Source of the DNA: Cristatella mucedo
Lineage: Eukaryota > Bryozoa > Phylactolaemata > Cristatellidae
NCBI GenBank assembly: GCA_009760855.2
Contig: WPIO01000060.1
Span: forward strand, 728,501 to 792,500
Direction of reading: 5' to 3'
DNA: 64,000 bases
The notes beneath the pieces are model-generated. The model made no database searches and was not told the DNA's origin. It saw only the letters and a list, made by a program, of their open reading frames with translations. Shown piece after piece: positions 1 through 10,490 of the stretch (the stretch's first letter is position 1; each line of letters starts with the position of its first letter). The position numbers and the translations under genes were made by a program.

Positions 1-94
1 GTGACTGGACTAGGTCGTGATGTTGGGCCGGCAGCGGTTGAACAGCTGTCACTCGGAGGACGAAAAAAACGGTGTACAACGTAGATACACTTAC

Positions 95-176
95 GCACGC
101 ACGCACGCACACACAAACACACACACACACAAACACACACATTCACATACGCACGCACACTGACACACACACGCAC

Positions 177-215
<39 letters not shown>

Positions 216-323
216 TATGTATATATATATATATATATGCATATATATACATGTGTATGTGTGTGTGTGTGCATGTGAGTGTGTGTGTGTGTGTGTGTGT
301 GTGGGTGTGTGTGTGTTTGTGGA

Positions 324-386
<63 letters not shown>

Positions 387-432
387 TTGTGTGTGTGTTT
401 GTGTGTGTGTCTTTGTGTGTGTGTGCGTGTGT

Positions 433-486
<54 letters not shown>
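95..486. repeat. Compound (CA)n / (TA)n / (TG)n microsatellite
   Basis: About 390 bp of dinucleotide repeat: CA-rich on the left, a short TA core near 212-250, then TG-rich to 486. The left and right arms are mutually complementary, so the tract can fold on itself. Open frames across it are cysteine/valine or threonine/histidine low-complexity translations and are not genes. Confidence 0.97.
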
Positions 487-488
<2 letters not shown>

Positions 489-589
489 GGATAGACAGAA
501 AGATAGGTAAGATAGGTACGCCCTCGACACCTCGGTGCTGCGATCGCGCCGCGTCGGTCGCTCGTGCACAATCTGCGGGACAGTCTTCG

Positions 590-749
590 CTAGGCCGACC
601 TCATGTGACCAAGCGTGTCCAGGCACGCTCCTCATTGCCCGGCCGCCAAGATCCGAAAGCGCTCCGAGCGACGACGCTCGTACGACGAACGGCAGCACCG
701 CCGAACCGGCGAACGTTCGTGACACCGCACCGGAAGTCGCACACACACA

Positions 750-803
<54 letters not shown>

Positions 804-1042
804 CGCACGAACGCACACACTCGACGCCCAACGTAGTTATCGATCATACGGTCTGCCGCTTGCATCAGGGCGCTGTTGTCTTTGTCGCAAGGAATGGCAA
901 GGCTACTAGTTATGGCTGAGATCGCGTCGACAATGAGGCAGGCGATCTGGCCGCCAGTCCACTGCGGCAGCAGCCGACCCGGCAGCGCGCCGCCGCACAG
1001 CCGCATTGGGGCTAGGTCATGCCTTGCTCCGATGGCCGGCAT
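590..1042 (-). pseudogene. R2-like non-LTR retrotransposon C-terminal fragment, copy 1
   Basis: Read on the minus strand, broken frames give a motif close to 'IVDAISAITSSLAIPCDKD' followed by an A-x-x-x-I-x-x-Y stretch, and further on 'FGSWRPGNEE'. The same order (V-D-x-x-V/I-P, K/M-x-x-K/N-Y, then F-G-S-W-x-P) is seen in the 52.5-kb fragment and resembles the C-terminal end of R2-type non-LTR reverse transcriptases. A (CA)n tract at 740-802 interrupts the copy. No reverse transcriptase palm is present. Family assignment is inference from motif order. Confidence 0.5.
740..802. repeat. (CA)n microsatellite
   Basis: Near-pure CA repeat of about 60 bp inside the retrotransposon fragment, between its two conserved blocks. 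Confidence 0.97.
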
Positions 1043-1430
1043 AGTTCATCGCTGGGCAACAGTTGGTGAGCGCGTGCGTGGGGAAGCGTCTGTCCGCATG
1101 CTGCATTCGACCCCGACGGGTCGAAGCGGCGGCGGTCCATGGCACGCATGGCTACAAAGTCACGCACGATGCCTGCATACTTAACGATCTTACGATCCCC
1201 GGCCTTCATTAGGGCATCCTCGTCGTCGTCAAACGGGACGGCAACGTCAATAACAAGTGCATCTGTTCCGTCGTCAACGATGAGGCTCCGAACGCAGCCA
1301 GCTGTCGCTGGCCGCCACGAAACTGCCCGTTCTCGTCCACTGCAGCAGGTGTTTGGGCAAGGATCGGCAAGACGGCTCAGGACCGTGTCACGTCTGGCTG
1401 CCCTGATGGCAGGCATCATAGGTTAACAGT
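1043..1430 (-). pseudogene. R2-like non-LTR retrotransposon C-terminal fragment, copy 2
   Basis: A minus-strand open frame (1012-1419) reads 'MMPAIRAARRDTVLSRLADP', a C-x-x-x-C-C cluster, then 'LVIDVAVPFDDDEDALMKAG' and 'RKIVKYAGIV'. This parallels copy 1 immediately downstream, so the two form a direct tandem of the same element end. Only the C-terminal region is present and it lacks any catalytic domain. Confidence 0.5.
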
Positions 1431-1498
1431 TGGAGAGCGGGTGTGGCAGTGTCCTTTCCTCGGAGCAGCGACGGCATTCGGCTAAGTCCTTAGAGTCA

Positions 1499-1655
1499 AA
1501 TAAATAAATAAATAAAATTCATCTACATAGCGCCCCAAGAGAACTTAATCTATATTCAGGCGCTTCACGTATGCCTCGGGGCTCAAACCCACGACCTCTG
1601 CCAGACCTTGGTTGGGGCGAGCACCTTAACCGCTGGACCAAACCAGCTCGGCAAA
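1499..1655 (-). mobile_element. SINE family S1 (tRNA-derived)
   Basis: Minus-strand reading gives a tRNA-like head: A box around 'TGGTCCAGCGGTTAAGGTGC' and B box around 'GGTCGTGGGTTTGAGCCCC'. Then come 'TGAAGCGCCTGAATA', a tail block ending in a GCGCT motif, and a (TTTA)n-like end at 1499-1516. The tail block is related to the LINE-A 3' end. At least eight longer copies exist in this window. Confidence 0.75.
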
Positions 1656-1656
1656 C

Positions 1657-1950
1657 TATCCATGTCTGCATTCCTAAGTAGGCCCGTTTTACACCCAAAG
1701 CAATGCTGCTGACTCTCTGTAGGGATTAGCTCTGAAGACTGACTAGAACTTACTAACAAGGTTTGAAGTTTTAATATATGAAGCTGGTCTGCCACGACTC
1801 GTACCAATGTCTTTGATGCGAATGGTAGAAGGAAGGCTGGATGGTAATTGCTCAAGTTCTCTTTGTCTGGTGTTGCTTTCTAAAATAATGGCCTGACTAC
1901 AGCTTTTTATAAGGGTGCTGGGACATGACTTGAGGCTGATGACATCGATG
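1657..1950 (-). pseudogene. LINE-A fragment, N-terminal part of reverse transcriptase
   Basis: The minus frame reads 'MSNYHPAFLLPFASKTLVRV' followed by A-D-Q-L, matching the fingers region of L2/CR1-type reverse transcriptases, where N-Y-R-P-V-S-L-L is typical. The copy is homologous to the better preserved fragment at 10190-10490. It is degenerate, with frame breaks after about 60 residues. Confidence 0.65.
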
Positions 1951-1954
1951 ATGA

Positions 1955-2010
1955 CACGACCTCTGCCAGACCTTGGTTGGGGCGAGCACCTTAACCGCTG
2001 GACCAAAGCG
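1955..2010 (-). mobile_element. SINE S1 head, duplicated fragment
   Basis: About 52 bases are essentially identical to the head of the S1 copy at 1590-1642 (minus strand). The two lie in the same orientation on either side of the LINE-A fragment. Confidence 0.7.
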
Positions 2011-3630
2011 GTGGCCCAGCTCACGCACTGCGAGCCGGTTCGGGCGGGCGTGGTGTACGATGTACCAGACCTCAAACGACGCCCCGAGGTCGGAGCGAAA
2101 GGGGCAGCTGCGTGTGCCGATGTGGTCGCTGCGGAGGCGCACCTCGCGACACCTTGACCCGTTCGTTCCGGGCCGCCCGCTCCGCTCCAGCAGCCGACCT
2201 GTGCAGGTGACGCAAGCGGCTCGCGACCACTTCTAACGGCTGGAGTACCAAGTGCTTTGATCGATGTAAAGATCGTCTGCCGCGTGCAGATTGCAGCGCC
2301 TTGCAGATTGAGCCGGCGCTTGTGGCCCAAAAGGCAACGATCTGGAATGATCGCCGGTTGAGCTCGTCGGTAAGTGGTTCGCTGCCACGAATGGCGAGCG
2401 CTGCTCGTCAGCGTCTGAGGGGCCTGAGCACCCGCTGCTCGGATCGTCCTGGCGAGCCGAAAGTGCCGAACCGCGAAGGACTAGTTAGGGTAACGGGAGA
2501 CGTCCTGGCAAAATGCACTCTCACACATGATATTAAACATTGAAATGCTAGAATTTCCCAGGTCTCGTAGCTCGAAAAGAATTTCTTCTGCAGCTTCAGC
2601 TTCAGGACCTTCAGCCGAGTTGGCGTATTGCAAAGCTGCCAGAGTCAGCGAGACCGACCGGAAGTGGTTCTACCTCTGCCATCGGTGGGTGATGACTTGC
2701 GCAAGCATCTGCGCGAGACTCTTCTCGCGGGAGGGGCTGGCATAAATTTAAAGATGGTCAGCAAATCCGCACGTACCGTCCACGCAACTTGACGCCGATT
2801 CGCTACCCGGCGCTGACGAATACATTTCATACGGCTAGATTTATTTTCGTTTTATAAGACAAATTCGCAATGGGCTGAGCTCACTTGCTAGGTAGGAGGA
2901 GGCAAAAGCCCGCTTCCTAAAGCAAAGTTTGAGTTTCCCTCGATTTTTCACCACGCGTACATTTCCATATAAAACCCGTGGTTTCCGCATGCCACTGTAA
3001 ACCGGCGAGTTTTCACCGCTCGGAATTGGGAACAAAAAAGAATCGAAGCCAGCCGAATGCAAGCGACCATGTCGCAGAAAACAACGAGAAAAACAAGCAA
3101 CAAAGGAGGCCACTCAGCGAGGCCGCAGTAGTGAGACACGGCAGCAGCGAAGAGCATCGTGTCACACCAACGTCAGCCTAACAGCGAGTCCTTGTATCCG
3201 CTGCCTAGCGAGAAGGCCACTTGACAGCGCTGGAGGGTTGCGAGCGGTCAACGGTGGCGACGACGTCATACATCAACGGATCGGTGGCCTCAAGAGAATG
3301 GACTCATGGGCCATCTCCAAAAGCACAACCGGACGCCTAGTTCGCAGTGTCGGCTTCTATGAGCCATTGGCCACGGAGTACCGCACAGCCGGTTCCTAGC
3401 CGTTGCAGTTCTCAGGAACCGCGAATAATGAATTTCGCTCATAATCGAGCTGGGTCAGCTCTCCGCCTATTCAGCTGAGCACGCTGCAAAGCTTCCATGT
3501 CAGCTCCATGACTAATGCTGAGAGCGAGGTGGTCCTCCCGACCTCCGCTCCCTCCCTATACGCCACTAGACCGCTGGAATACTTGGCGGAGATGGCGCGC
3601 CCGCCGACACACTGGGCAGCCGTTCGAATA
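2010..3630. other. No recognised gene or repeat
   Basis: Mixed-composition sequence. Several short open frames exist on both strands, including a minus frame across 2010-2330, but none shows a recognisable domain. Reads as unique or very degenerate intergenic DNA. Confidence 0.5.
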
Positions 3631-3634
3631 ATGT

Positions 3635-3985
3635 AATGCAACGTATCTCCGTCTGTTACTCCACAAAGCTAAAAAGACGATGTGGGTGTTACGCAGGAGA
3701 GTTTATTTTTATAGCGCACTCACAGCCTAAGCGGCTTTCGGTACGCATTCGGTAGCCAACAGACTTCATAATACGCAACAAAGAGAAAGTGGGAAGCATA
3801 GCAGAGTCAGGAGAGCAGCTGAGGTAGTGAGTAGCATGGAAGTAGCAGCTCAGGACCGCTGAAAAGGAGGAGCCCTAGTCGGCAGCAGCAGAGTAGTTGT
3901 CGTTGCGTAAGAATCTTGGAAGCGAGTTTCACAGTCCAGGGCATGCAGAGCTAAACAGTGCAGGAGTCCTTCGACTGTTGGTCTA
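3635..3985 (-). pseudogene. LINE-B 3' end
   Basis: The minus strand carries the LINE-B terminal block: the end of the reverse transcriptase frame (motif 'LLRETKSVGYRMRTESRLGC' in intact copies), then a 3' UTR with 'TGGAGTTACAGACGGAGATA' and a TTACA-type end. Homologous blocks occur at 12768, 22905, 30340, 57470 and 61285. Confidence 0.75.
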
Positions 3986-4299
3986 CGCATCTTGTTGGAA
4001 CAGAGGAGGTCAACGGCCAATGTAACGCTCTAGTATATAGCGGCAGAGGAGCCTTAGCGACCCAAACAATCGCCTCGAAGCTGGAGAAATAGGATCGCCT
4101 AGATTGACCAGATGAATAGTTGCCACTCGTGACGAAGTGGATGCACTTTAACCCTCGGCAGTCGCCCAGCGCTTGCATGGCCGCTCACCTTCACACCGTC
4201 GTGCGAAGGTTCGAACCTTGGCGTCGAGCGCTGGTGAATGTGAATCGACCCAACAAAAAGGCCTTGAAGGCTCATAACACTGCAGACGTGAACAGACGA

Positions 4300-4860
4300 G
4301 AACTGTGCATCTCCGTGTGTAATTTCTCCATCTCTAATTCCCCAAAGACAACGTGGGTAATGCACTAGAAAGTTTTCTGCAGCGCACTCGAAGCCTAAAC
4401 GACTTTTGGTGTGCATACGGTAAAAAAAAGCCATTTGAAATCCGCTGAATTGGCAGCCTCTTTCGTTTAGCGGCCGAAGAGCCCTGGTGGCTGTCACTCT
4501 CGTCTGCAGTGGGCAGTGCAGAGTTGTCTTCGGCACGAGTCAAATGCACACCGGAAGTGCTCGCACCGAACCCCTAGGGCTCTGGGGCTCAGGGGCAGCC
4601 AAACGACTCCATCGCTCGCACCGAAGCGAAACTGAGAAGCACACAACTGAGTCAGAAGGGCAGTCTAGGAGGGCAGTTGCGTGCAAGTAGCGTTCGACGA
4701 AGTGAATAAATATCGCGGAAGTAGCAGCTGAGGACGTCGGGAAATGGTGTTCCATCGTCATTAGGAGGAAGAAATGCTTCGTCGAGTAAGAATGGTGTGG
4801 TGAGCAGCTTTCACAGGTCAAGGCCCGGCAGAGTGAAAGCTTCTGTCGCCAACGGTCACT
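4300..4860 (-). pseudogene. LINE-B 3' end, degenerate
   Basis: The same block order as other LINE-B copies (3' UTR at 4300-4400, coding remnants to 4860), with many substitutions and indels. A matching segment encoding 'TVGDRS' lies near 4835-4860. Confidence 0.6.
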
Positions 4861-5570
4861 AAGAAGCCGAGCTGAGCGCACGAAGGCCGAAAAAAAGAGC
4901 GTCGCGCGACGAGCGACGGACGCAGCAGACGCCACAGTGGCACCTGTCAGGCCTCTTCACTCTGCTTGGCCTCTTCTGCTTGCTGCCCTCTTCTCTTCTT
5001 TCCCTCTTCTTCTGAAGGATTGCTTTCGGAAAGTCCGCACGCAGTCTCAGCGGCGTCGTCGCTGTATGAGCTCTCGGCCACTGCACGTTTGGAAGAGACA
5101 GAGAGAGAGAGCATCTTCGCCTCTGGAGAGGCGAGCGCGGAGGCCGGAGCCGATGAACGCGCGGCTTTCACGCTCCCATGGCCTTGACGCCAACTCGGCT
5201 TTCTCGCTGACGCTAGCGGCGGCGGACGTACGTCGAGATCCGGTGCCGCCGCCGCTGAAGTCCACTGCCGCGGTTCTCGTTGCACCGTTCGTCTCCCTGA
5301 TGGCTTCAAATGGTCAGCAGCAGGCCTCGGCGACGCTAATAGGTCCTCTCGGCAGCTACTATACATAATATTTATAAATATAGGACATAATATAATAATA
5401 TACAATATATAATAATAAGATATAATCATATATAATATGTAACATAATAATGAGATTTAACAATATATAATAGATCCTCGCGCGAGCGCGTGGCTGCGCG
5501 ATGCTCGTGCTCGAGTTAGCGTACCTGCCGCGCGTCGGTGCATTGCTCCCTACACTCAGCCTGCAAACTC
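4860..5570. other. GC-rich stretch followed by AT-rich stretch, no gene recognised
   Basis: The first 480 bp are GC-rich with overlapping open frames on both strands that show no domain. Bases 5360-5475 are AT-rich with irregular TAATA repeats. Confidence 0.5.
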
Positions 5571-5665
5571 GTAGCCAAGCGGTAAGGTCGCCGCGATCTA
5601 CAGCGACCTAGGTCGTGAGTTTGAGTCCTGCAGTGAGCGATCTATTATTGCCCACCGCAAGCGCT
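5570..5665 (+). mobile_element. SINE S2 head, partial
   Basis: Contains 'GTAGCCAAGCGGTAAGGTCG' (A-box-like) and 'GGTCGTGAGTTTGAGTCCTG' (B-box-like), then 'CAGTGAGCGATC', as in other S2 copies. It is truncated by the GA microsatellite. Confidence 0.6.
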
Positions 5666-5672
5666 AGAGTGG

Positions 5673-5768
<96 letters not shown>
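5673..5768. repeat. (GA)n microsatellite
   Basis: About 95 bp of uninterrupted GA repeat. Confidence 0.98.
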
Positions 5769-5771
<3 letters not shown>

Positions 5772-6027
5772 GTACGGCTCATCTGCAGCTATACAAACCA
5801 GGCCGCCAAATCGGCTAATCTTTAAGTTTTAAATTTCAAGTTGTCTCTCTTTCCGTGGCCATTTTTCACCGAGCCCTCCAAGCGCGCCGCCTGACGGGAG
5901 GTGCGGAACGCAGTGAGCCACCATTCGTCTTCTGCTAGTTTATCCAATGCGATCGCACTAGCCCCGCGCGATCGGCGCGATCGAAGCGACTCTGCGCCGC
6001 CACGCGATTGAAGAATTTCGAGCGCGC

Positions 6028-6137
6028 GGCGATAGCGTGCTTCTAAGACGACAGGGCCGGTAAAAGGAAGCCAGGGAATTGCGCTGCGCGCGAGCCAAGC
6101 GGCCGATCGACGCTGATCGGCCGCGCCATTCAGAAGA
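6028..6137. repeat. Direct repeat, left copy (about 110 bp)
   Basis: Starts 'GGCGATAGCGTGCTTCTAA', ends 'GCCATTCAGAAGA', and contains an internal inverted repeat 'GCGGCCGATC...GATCGGCCGC'. It is matched with a few substitutions at 6484-6594. Confidence 0.85.
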
Positions 6138-6483
6138 AAAAAGGCAAAAAGGCAGGCAGCACACCTGGCAGCGGCCGCGAGCCGCGCGCCGCGTCCGGCA
6201 GTTGCGGCAGGAGCGTCGAGCAGCATTTAAGAAGACCTAATCGATGGCCATCAATGTTCTCGTGCTCTCCCGCTCTGTTTGCACGCTGACGTTTGCTCTC
6301 CTGCTCATCTCCGGTCCAGAGTCAAATCCGCTCGATTCACTCGACCGTGGCGCCGCCGCTGCCGCCGCCGCTGCCGTCGCCGCCCGCCGCCGCACTCACA
6401 GCCGAGACTCCTTTGTCTGAGCGGTTCGCCTCCCCGCGCCGCTTGCGGCGCAAGAACTAGCGAGCGGCTGCGGTGCGCGCGTG

Positions 6484-6594
6484 CGGCGATAGCGTGCTTC
6501 TAATACGACAGGTCCGGTAAAAGGCTGCCAGGGAATTTCGCTTCGCGCGAGCCAAGCGGCCGATCGACGCTGATCGGCCGCGCCATTCAGAAGA
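6484..6594. repeat. Direct repeat, right copy (about 110 bp)
   Basis: Same unit as 6028-6137, about 456 bp downstream in the same orientation. The flanks diverge immediately. Could be two ends or two copies of an unclassified element. Confidence 0.85.
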
Positions 6595-6699
6595 GCGCGA
6601 AATGCAGTCGGAGCGGGCGCGTTGGCCCATGGCGGTGGAGCGGCTATGGTCCATCCCCCAAAAAAGCTGCTGACGATGTCGCGAGCACATACATCCGGG

Positions 6700-7330
6700 T
6701 CCCAAAAATTACTGCGATATGCACTGCATTACAGCGGCCATTTTCACTCTAAAAATCAGGAGACTTCGGTTTAATTTCAAATTATACAGAATGGCGTTAC
6801 AGGTTTACCCACTAAATTTCATGCAATTGCACTTTCGCATCCTCGTGCTATGGCCAAAACACTGCAGCTTTATTGCGATTCAACTGTTTTTGTCTGTCAT
6901 TTGGGCCGGATCATCGGAGGCCATAGCATGGAAAAGCGCAAGGAAATCCCATGAAATTCGGTTGGTAAACTTGGCGTAGAGTTCTTTAAAAATTTTAATC
7001 ACAACCGCAATTGCTCCAAGTTTATCGCCGTTCTAACAAGCAAGTGGGCTTTCTGATCCGGGCCATTTGAGGCCATATCGCGAGAACAAGGAAGGTCAAT
7101 TACTAGAAATACGATTGGTAAATCCGCAACACCGTTCTGTTTTATTTGGAATCAAATCTGCAGTGTCGGTCACGGCGAAAGCACTGTATACAAAAAGTTT
7201 AAAAACAAATATTAGAACTTTGGCCGGCGGCATGAGATCATAGCATAAAATAAATGGTCTTCGTAAAGGTCTGCCGCCTTTCGTACCAGGCGCAATGTGC
7301 AGGCAACTATTTTCGCTTCCGTGAGTGCGG
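6700..7330. other. AT-richer region with possible diverged tandem units
   Basis: Phrases such as 'GAAATTCGGTTGGTAAA' and 'GAAATACGATTGGTAAA', each preceded by 'AGGCCATA', recur about 150 bp apart (near 6919 and 7071). A weaker third occurrence lies near 7229. This suggests an old tandem repeat. No coding signal. Confidence 0.35.
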
Positions 7331-7334
7331 CGTT

Positions 7335-8650
7335 GCCCATAATAATAATAATAATACATTTTGTAAAGCACCCTCAGAGAACTCAATCTCTTTCTATGCG
7401 CTTTATAGTTGCTGTAAAGGAAGCACGATCGAAAGATTAGTGGTAGCATGCTTAATAAATAATACAAATAACATGGTTAGGGGTGACATGCACAGGGTCA
7501 GCACGCAAGTGCTGTCAGTGGCAGCATGCAAAGTGCCAGTACGCATAAGCACATAAATGACGAATCACGGGGACCCACTAAAGGCTGTCATAAATAGAAG
7601 CGTTTTATTTTCTTTTGGAATGAACACGAATCAGGATACGTCATGACGCAAGTCGGGAGTGAATTCCAAGTATTGGGAGCATACGAACTAAAGGCACGAT
7701 TTCCAAAAGTTTTGAGGTTTGTAAGAAGTATAGTTAAACGTTTAGATTTCGAAAACCGGGTGGAGCGATGCTTAGCCTGGTGGGAGAATAGATCCGATAG
7801 GCAGGCTGGAGCCAAAGAATGAAGCGACCTGAAAGTGAGTGACAAATCTTGAAGTCGATACGTTGCTTGACCAAAGCCAATGCAGGTCGGCGAGAAGTGG
7901 TCTGATGTGGCAACTGCGGCGCTCACGACAGGCAAGCCTGGCTGCAGAGTTGAGCACCTGAATAAGCGCCTGATTGAACATGTTGTTAGACCAGCAATCA
8001 GCGAGTTACATAAGTCAAGATGGAATTCACAAATGCATGGACCAATTTAAATGCGGTGTTACTGTCTAAACAAATCCGAATTTTAGCAATGTTGTGTAGC
8101 TGAAAGTAGGCAGACTTAACTGTGAAGCTGATGTATTCGTCTAATGAAAAGTCACTTTTTAACATGACACCTATATTTCGTGCAGATTCAGCCTGAGATA
8201 TGCTGACAGGGCAAATTTTGAACGTCAGCCTTTACAATTTCTGAAACCACACATGGTTTTCTCATAACTACTAAGTTGGTTTTATCATAATTCAATTTAC
8301 AAAAATTTGCTGCCATCCATGTGCAAGTGTCATCAATACATACAGCAAGGGTGTTGAGAGAATTCGACGTGCTGGAGGGCTGGGAGGGATCAAAGTAAAG
8401 ATAGATCTGAGCGTCATCCGCATGAAAGTGAAAGCCTAGATCATGCTTGACTCTCACATCGCCAAGAAGGGGAGTATAAATCGTGAAAAGAACTAGACCA
8501 AGCACTGAGCCCGAGGTACCCCATATTTCTGGGAAACTCGGATGATCTTTGTACATTCGCATTGACACTATGGAGTCTCCCACTGAGATAGGACATGAAC
8601 CATTGCAGAGCAGCGCCAGTGATGCCCATGCAAGATGACGGAGAGGCACC
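7335..8650 (-). pseudogene. LINE-A copy with reverse transcriptase palm
   Basis: The (ATT)n tail lies at 7339-7355, followed (minus strand) by the conserved 3' UTR and C-terminal coding block. At 8188-8649 an open frame holds the catalytic region: 'GSVLGLVLFTIYTPLLGD', then 'FHFHADDAQIYLYF', in which the A-D-D is the active-site triad, then 'WMAANFCKLNYDKTNLVV'. This is the L2/CR1-type palm. It is 5' truncated and frame-broken, so it is not autonomous. In intact relatives it copies its own RNA at a nicked target. Confidence 0.85.
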
Positions 8651-8667
8651 CGAGAATGAATCGGTGA

Positions 8668-9185
8668 TCGATCAAGGTTTTGTCGCGTACTTTAACGTCA
8701 TTTCATTTTTTCGCTCCAGCCTATCTCTCAGATCTACTCCCCCACCAGGCCAAGCATCGTACCAAATCGCTTTTCGGAAACCAACAGTTTACTTATACCT
8801 CGTACAAACATCAAATCTTTTCGAGACCATGCATTTAGTTCGTATGCTCCCAAAGCCTGGAACTTACTCCCGACTTCCGTCACAACATCCCCTGACTTCA
8901 CCACATTTAAAACGAACTTAAAATCACACCTATTTAGGACAGCATTTAGTGGGTCTCTGGGATTCGTCCGTCATGTGCTTACGCGTGCTGATACTGTGCA
9001 TGCTGCCACTAACCACACTTGCATGGTGACCCTGTGCATCTCACCCCTAACCATGTTATTCATGCTGTTTATAAAGCATGATATTAATCACCATTCAATC
9101 GCGTTTCCCTGTGCAGCAAATGTAAAGTGCTTAGAAAGAGATTGCGTTCTCTGAGGGCGCTTTATCAAATGCATTATTGTTATCG
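8668..9185 (+). pseudogene. LINE-A 3' end
   Basis: Begins inside the C-terminal block ('AYLSDLLPHQAKHR'-type sequence, frame-shifted) and runs through the 3' UTR to a GCATTATTGTTATC end. It is arranged head to head with the minus-strand copy at 7335-8650. Confidence 0.8.
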
Positions 9186-9225
9186 ATAGTATCTTAAAGC
9201 TACCAAAAGATCGAGCAATACAAGC

Positions 9226-10185
9226 AGAGGTACTTTAATGACCCACATCAGCTCCACAGTCAAGTCTGCCTACTTTCAGCTACATAACATTGATAAAATT
9301 TGGGCTTGTTTAGATAAGGACAATACATTTAAGTTGGTCCATGCACTTGTGACATCCCGTCTTGACTTCTGTAACTCTCTGCTTGCTGGTCTACCGGCGG
9401 GTGCAATCAGGCAATTACAGCTGGTGCAAAATTTTGCAGCTAGGCTTGTCTGTCGTGAGCGTCGCAGTTGCCACATTACGCCACTTCTCGCCGACCTGCA
9501 CTGGCTACCAGTCAAGCAACGGATAGACTTCAAGGTTTCGTCGCTCACTTTGAGGTTACTTCATTCATTGGCTCCAGCCTATCTGGTGAGCCGTGATGGC
9601 ACACTAGGTAAGGGGGTTGCTTTCACGACCTCGGTCCCGAGGTCGTGGGTTCGATTCCTGCGGTGGGCGATCCTTTATCGCCACCGCAAGAGGTGGTGAT
9701 AGCCGTAAAGGCTCTTCTGTCGCTATACAAAAAGAGGCTGTTTAATCAGCTAGGATTTTTTTATCTCTCAGATCTACTTCCCCATCAAGCCAAGCATCGT
9801 ACCACCCGCTTTTTGGAATCCAGCAGTTTTCCAATACCTCGTACAAACCTCAAATTCTTTGGAGACCATGCATTTAGTTCGTATTCTCCCAAAGCCCTGA
9901 ACTCACTCCCGACTTGCGTCACGACATCCCCTGAATTGACTACATTTAAAAGAACTTAAAAAGGCATCTACTTATGATAGCATTTCGTGGGTCCCCGTGA
10001 TTCGCACTGTATGTGCCTATGCGTGCTGACACTGTGCATGTCACCCCTAACCATGTTATTCATGTGTTCATCAAGCATGATATTACTCACCATTCAGTCG
10101 CGTTTCCCTTTTTAGCAAATTTAAAGCGCCTAGAAAGAGATTGAGTTCTCTGAGTGCGTTCTATTAAGTGCATTATTATTTTTAT
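9226..10185 (+). pseudogene. LINE-A copy split by a SINE
   Basis: The open frame from 9238 reads 'MTHISSTVKSAYFQLHNIDK', 'SRLDFCNSLLAGLPAGAIRQ' and 'HITPLLADLHWLPVKQRID', the typical C-terminal region of L2/CR1 LINEs. It stops at 'LAPAY' where S2 is inserted (9585-9761) and resumes at about 9762 with 'YLSDLLPHQAKHRTTRF' through to the 3' UTR and an ATTATTATT-like end. Confidence 0.85.
9585..9761 (+). mobile_element. SINE S2 inserted in LINE-A, with target-site duplication
   Basis: The tRNA-like head has 'GGCACACTAGGTAAGG' and a B box within 'GGTCGTGGGTTCGATTCCTG'. The body contains a short hairpin (CCACCGC...GGTGG) and ends 'CTATACAAAAAGAGGCTG' plus a T-rich tail. The bases TATCT flank it on both sides (9580-9584 and 9762-9766), and joining them restores the LINE-A sequence. 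This is the best-defined S2 copy here. Confidence 0.85.
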
Positions 10186-10189
10186 TATT

Positions 10190-10490
10190 TACGTCTGCAT
10201 TCCTAAGTAGGTCGTTGCAAACCTAAGCAATGCGGATTCTGCGGAGTGATTAACTCTAAAAGCCAGACTGGAACTTACTAGCAAGTTTGGAAGTTTCAAT
10301 ATGTAATTCAGCTGGTCTGCCATGACTCGTTCCAGTTTCTTTGATAGGAATGGTAGAAGGGAGACTGGGCGGTAGTTGCTCAAGTGATGTTGGTCTAGTG
10401 TTAGTTTCTGGAGTTTTGGGTTGACTACGAACTAGCCTTTTTTTTAAAGGGTGCTGGGACATGAGCTGAGGCTAATGACATATTAACGAT
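10190..10490 (-). pseudogene. LINE-A fragment, N-terminal part of reverse transcriptase
   Basis: The minus frame (10189-10383) reads 'MSNYRPVSLLPFLSKKLERV' then 'FRVNHSAESALLRF', which are fingers motifs of L2/CR1 reverse transcriptases. It is isolated from any matching 3' end, so it is a broken piece. Confidence 0.75.

Noticed and set aside
98-571. Histidine/threonine- or cysteine/valine-rich proteins
   Set aside because: Direct translations of dinucleotide repeats.
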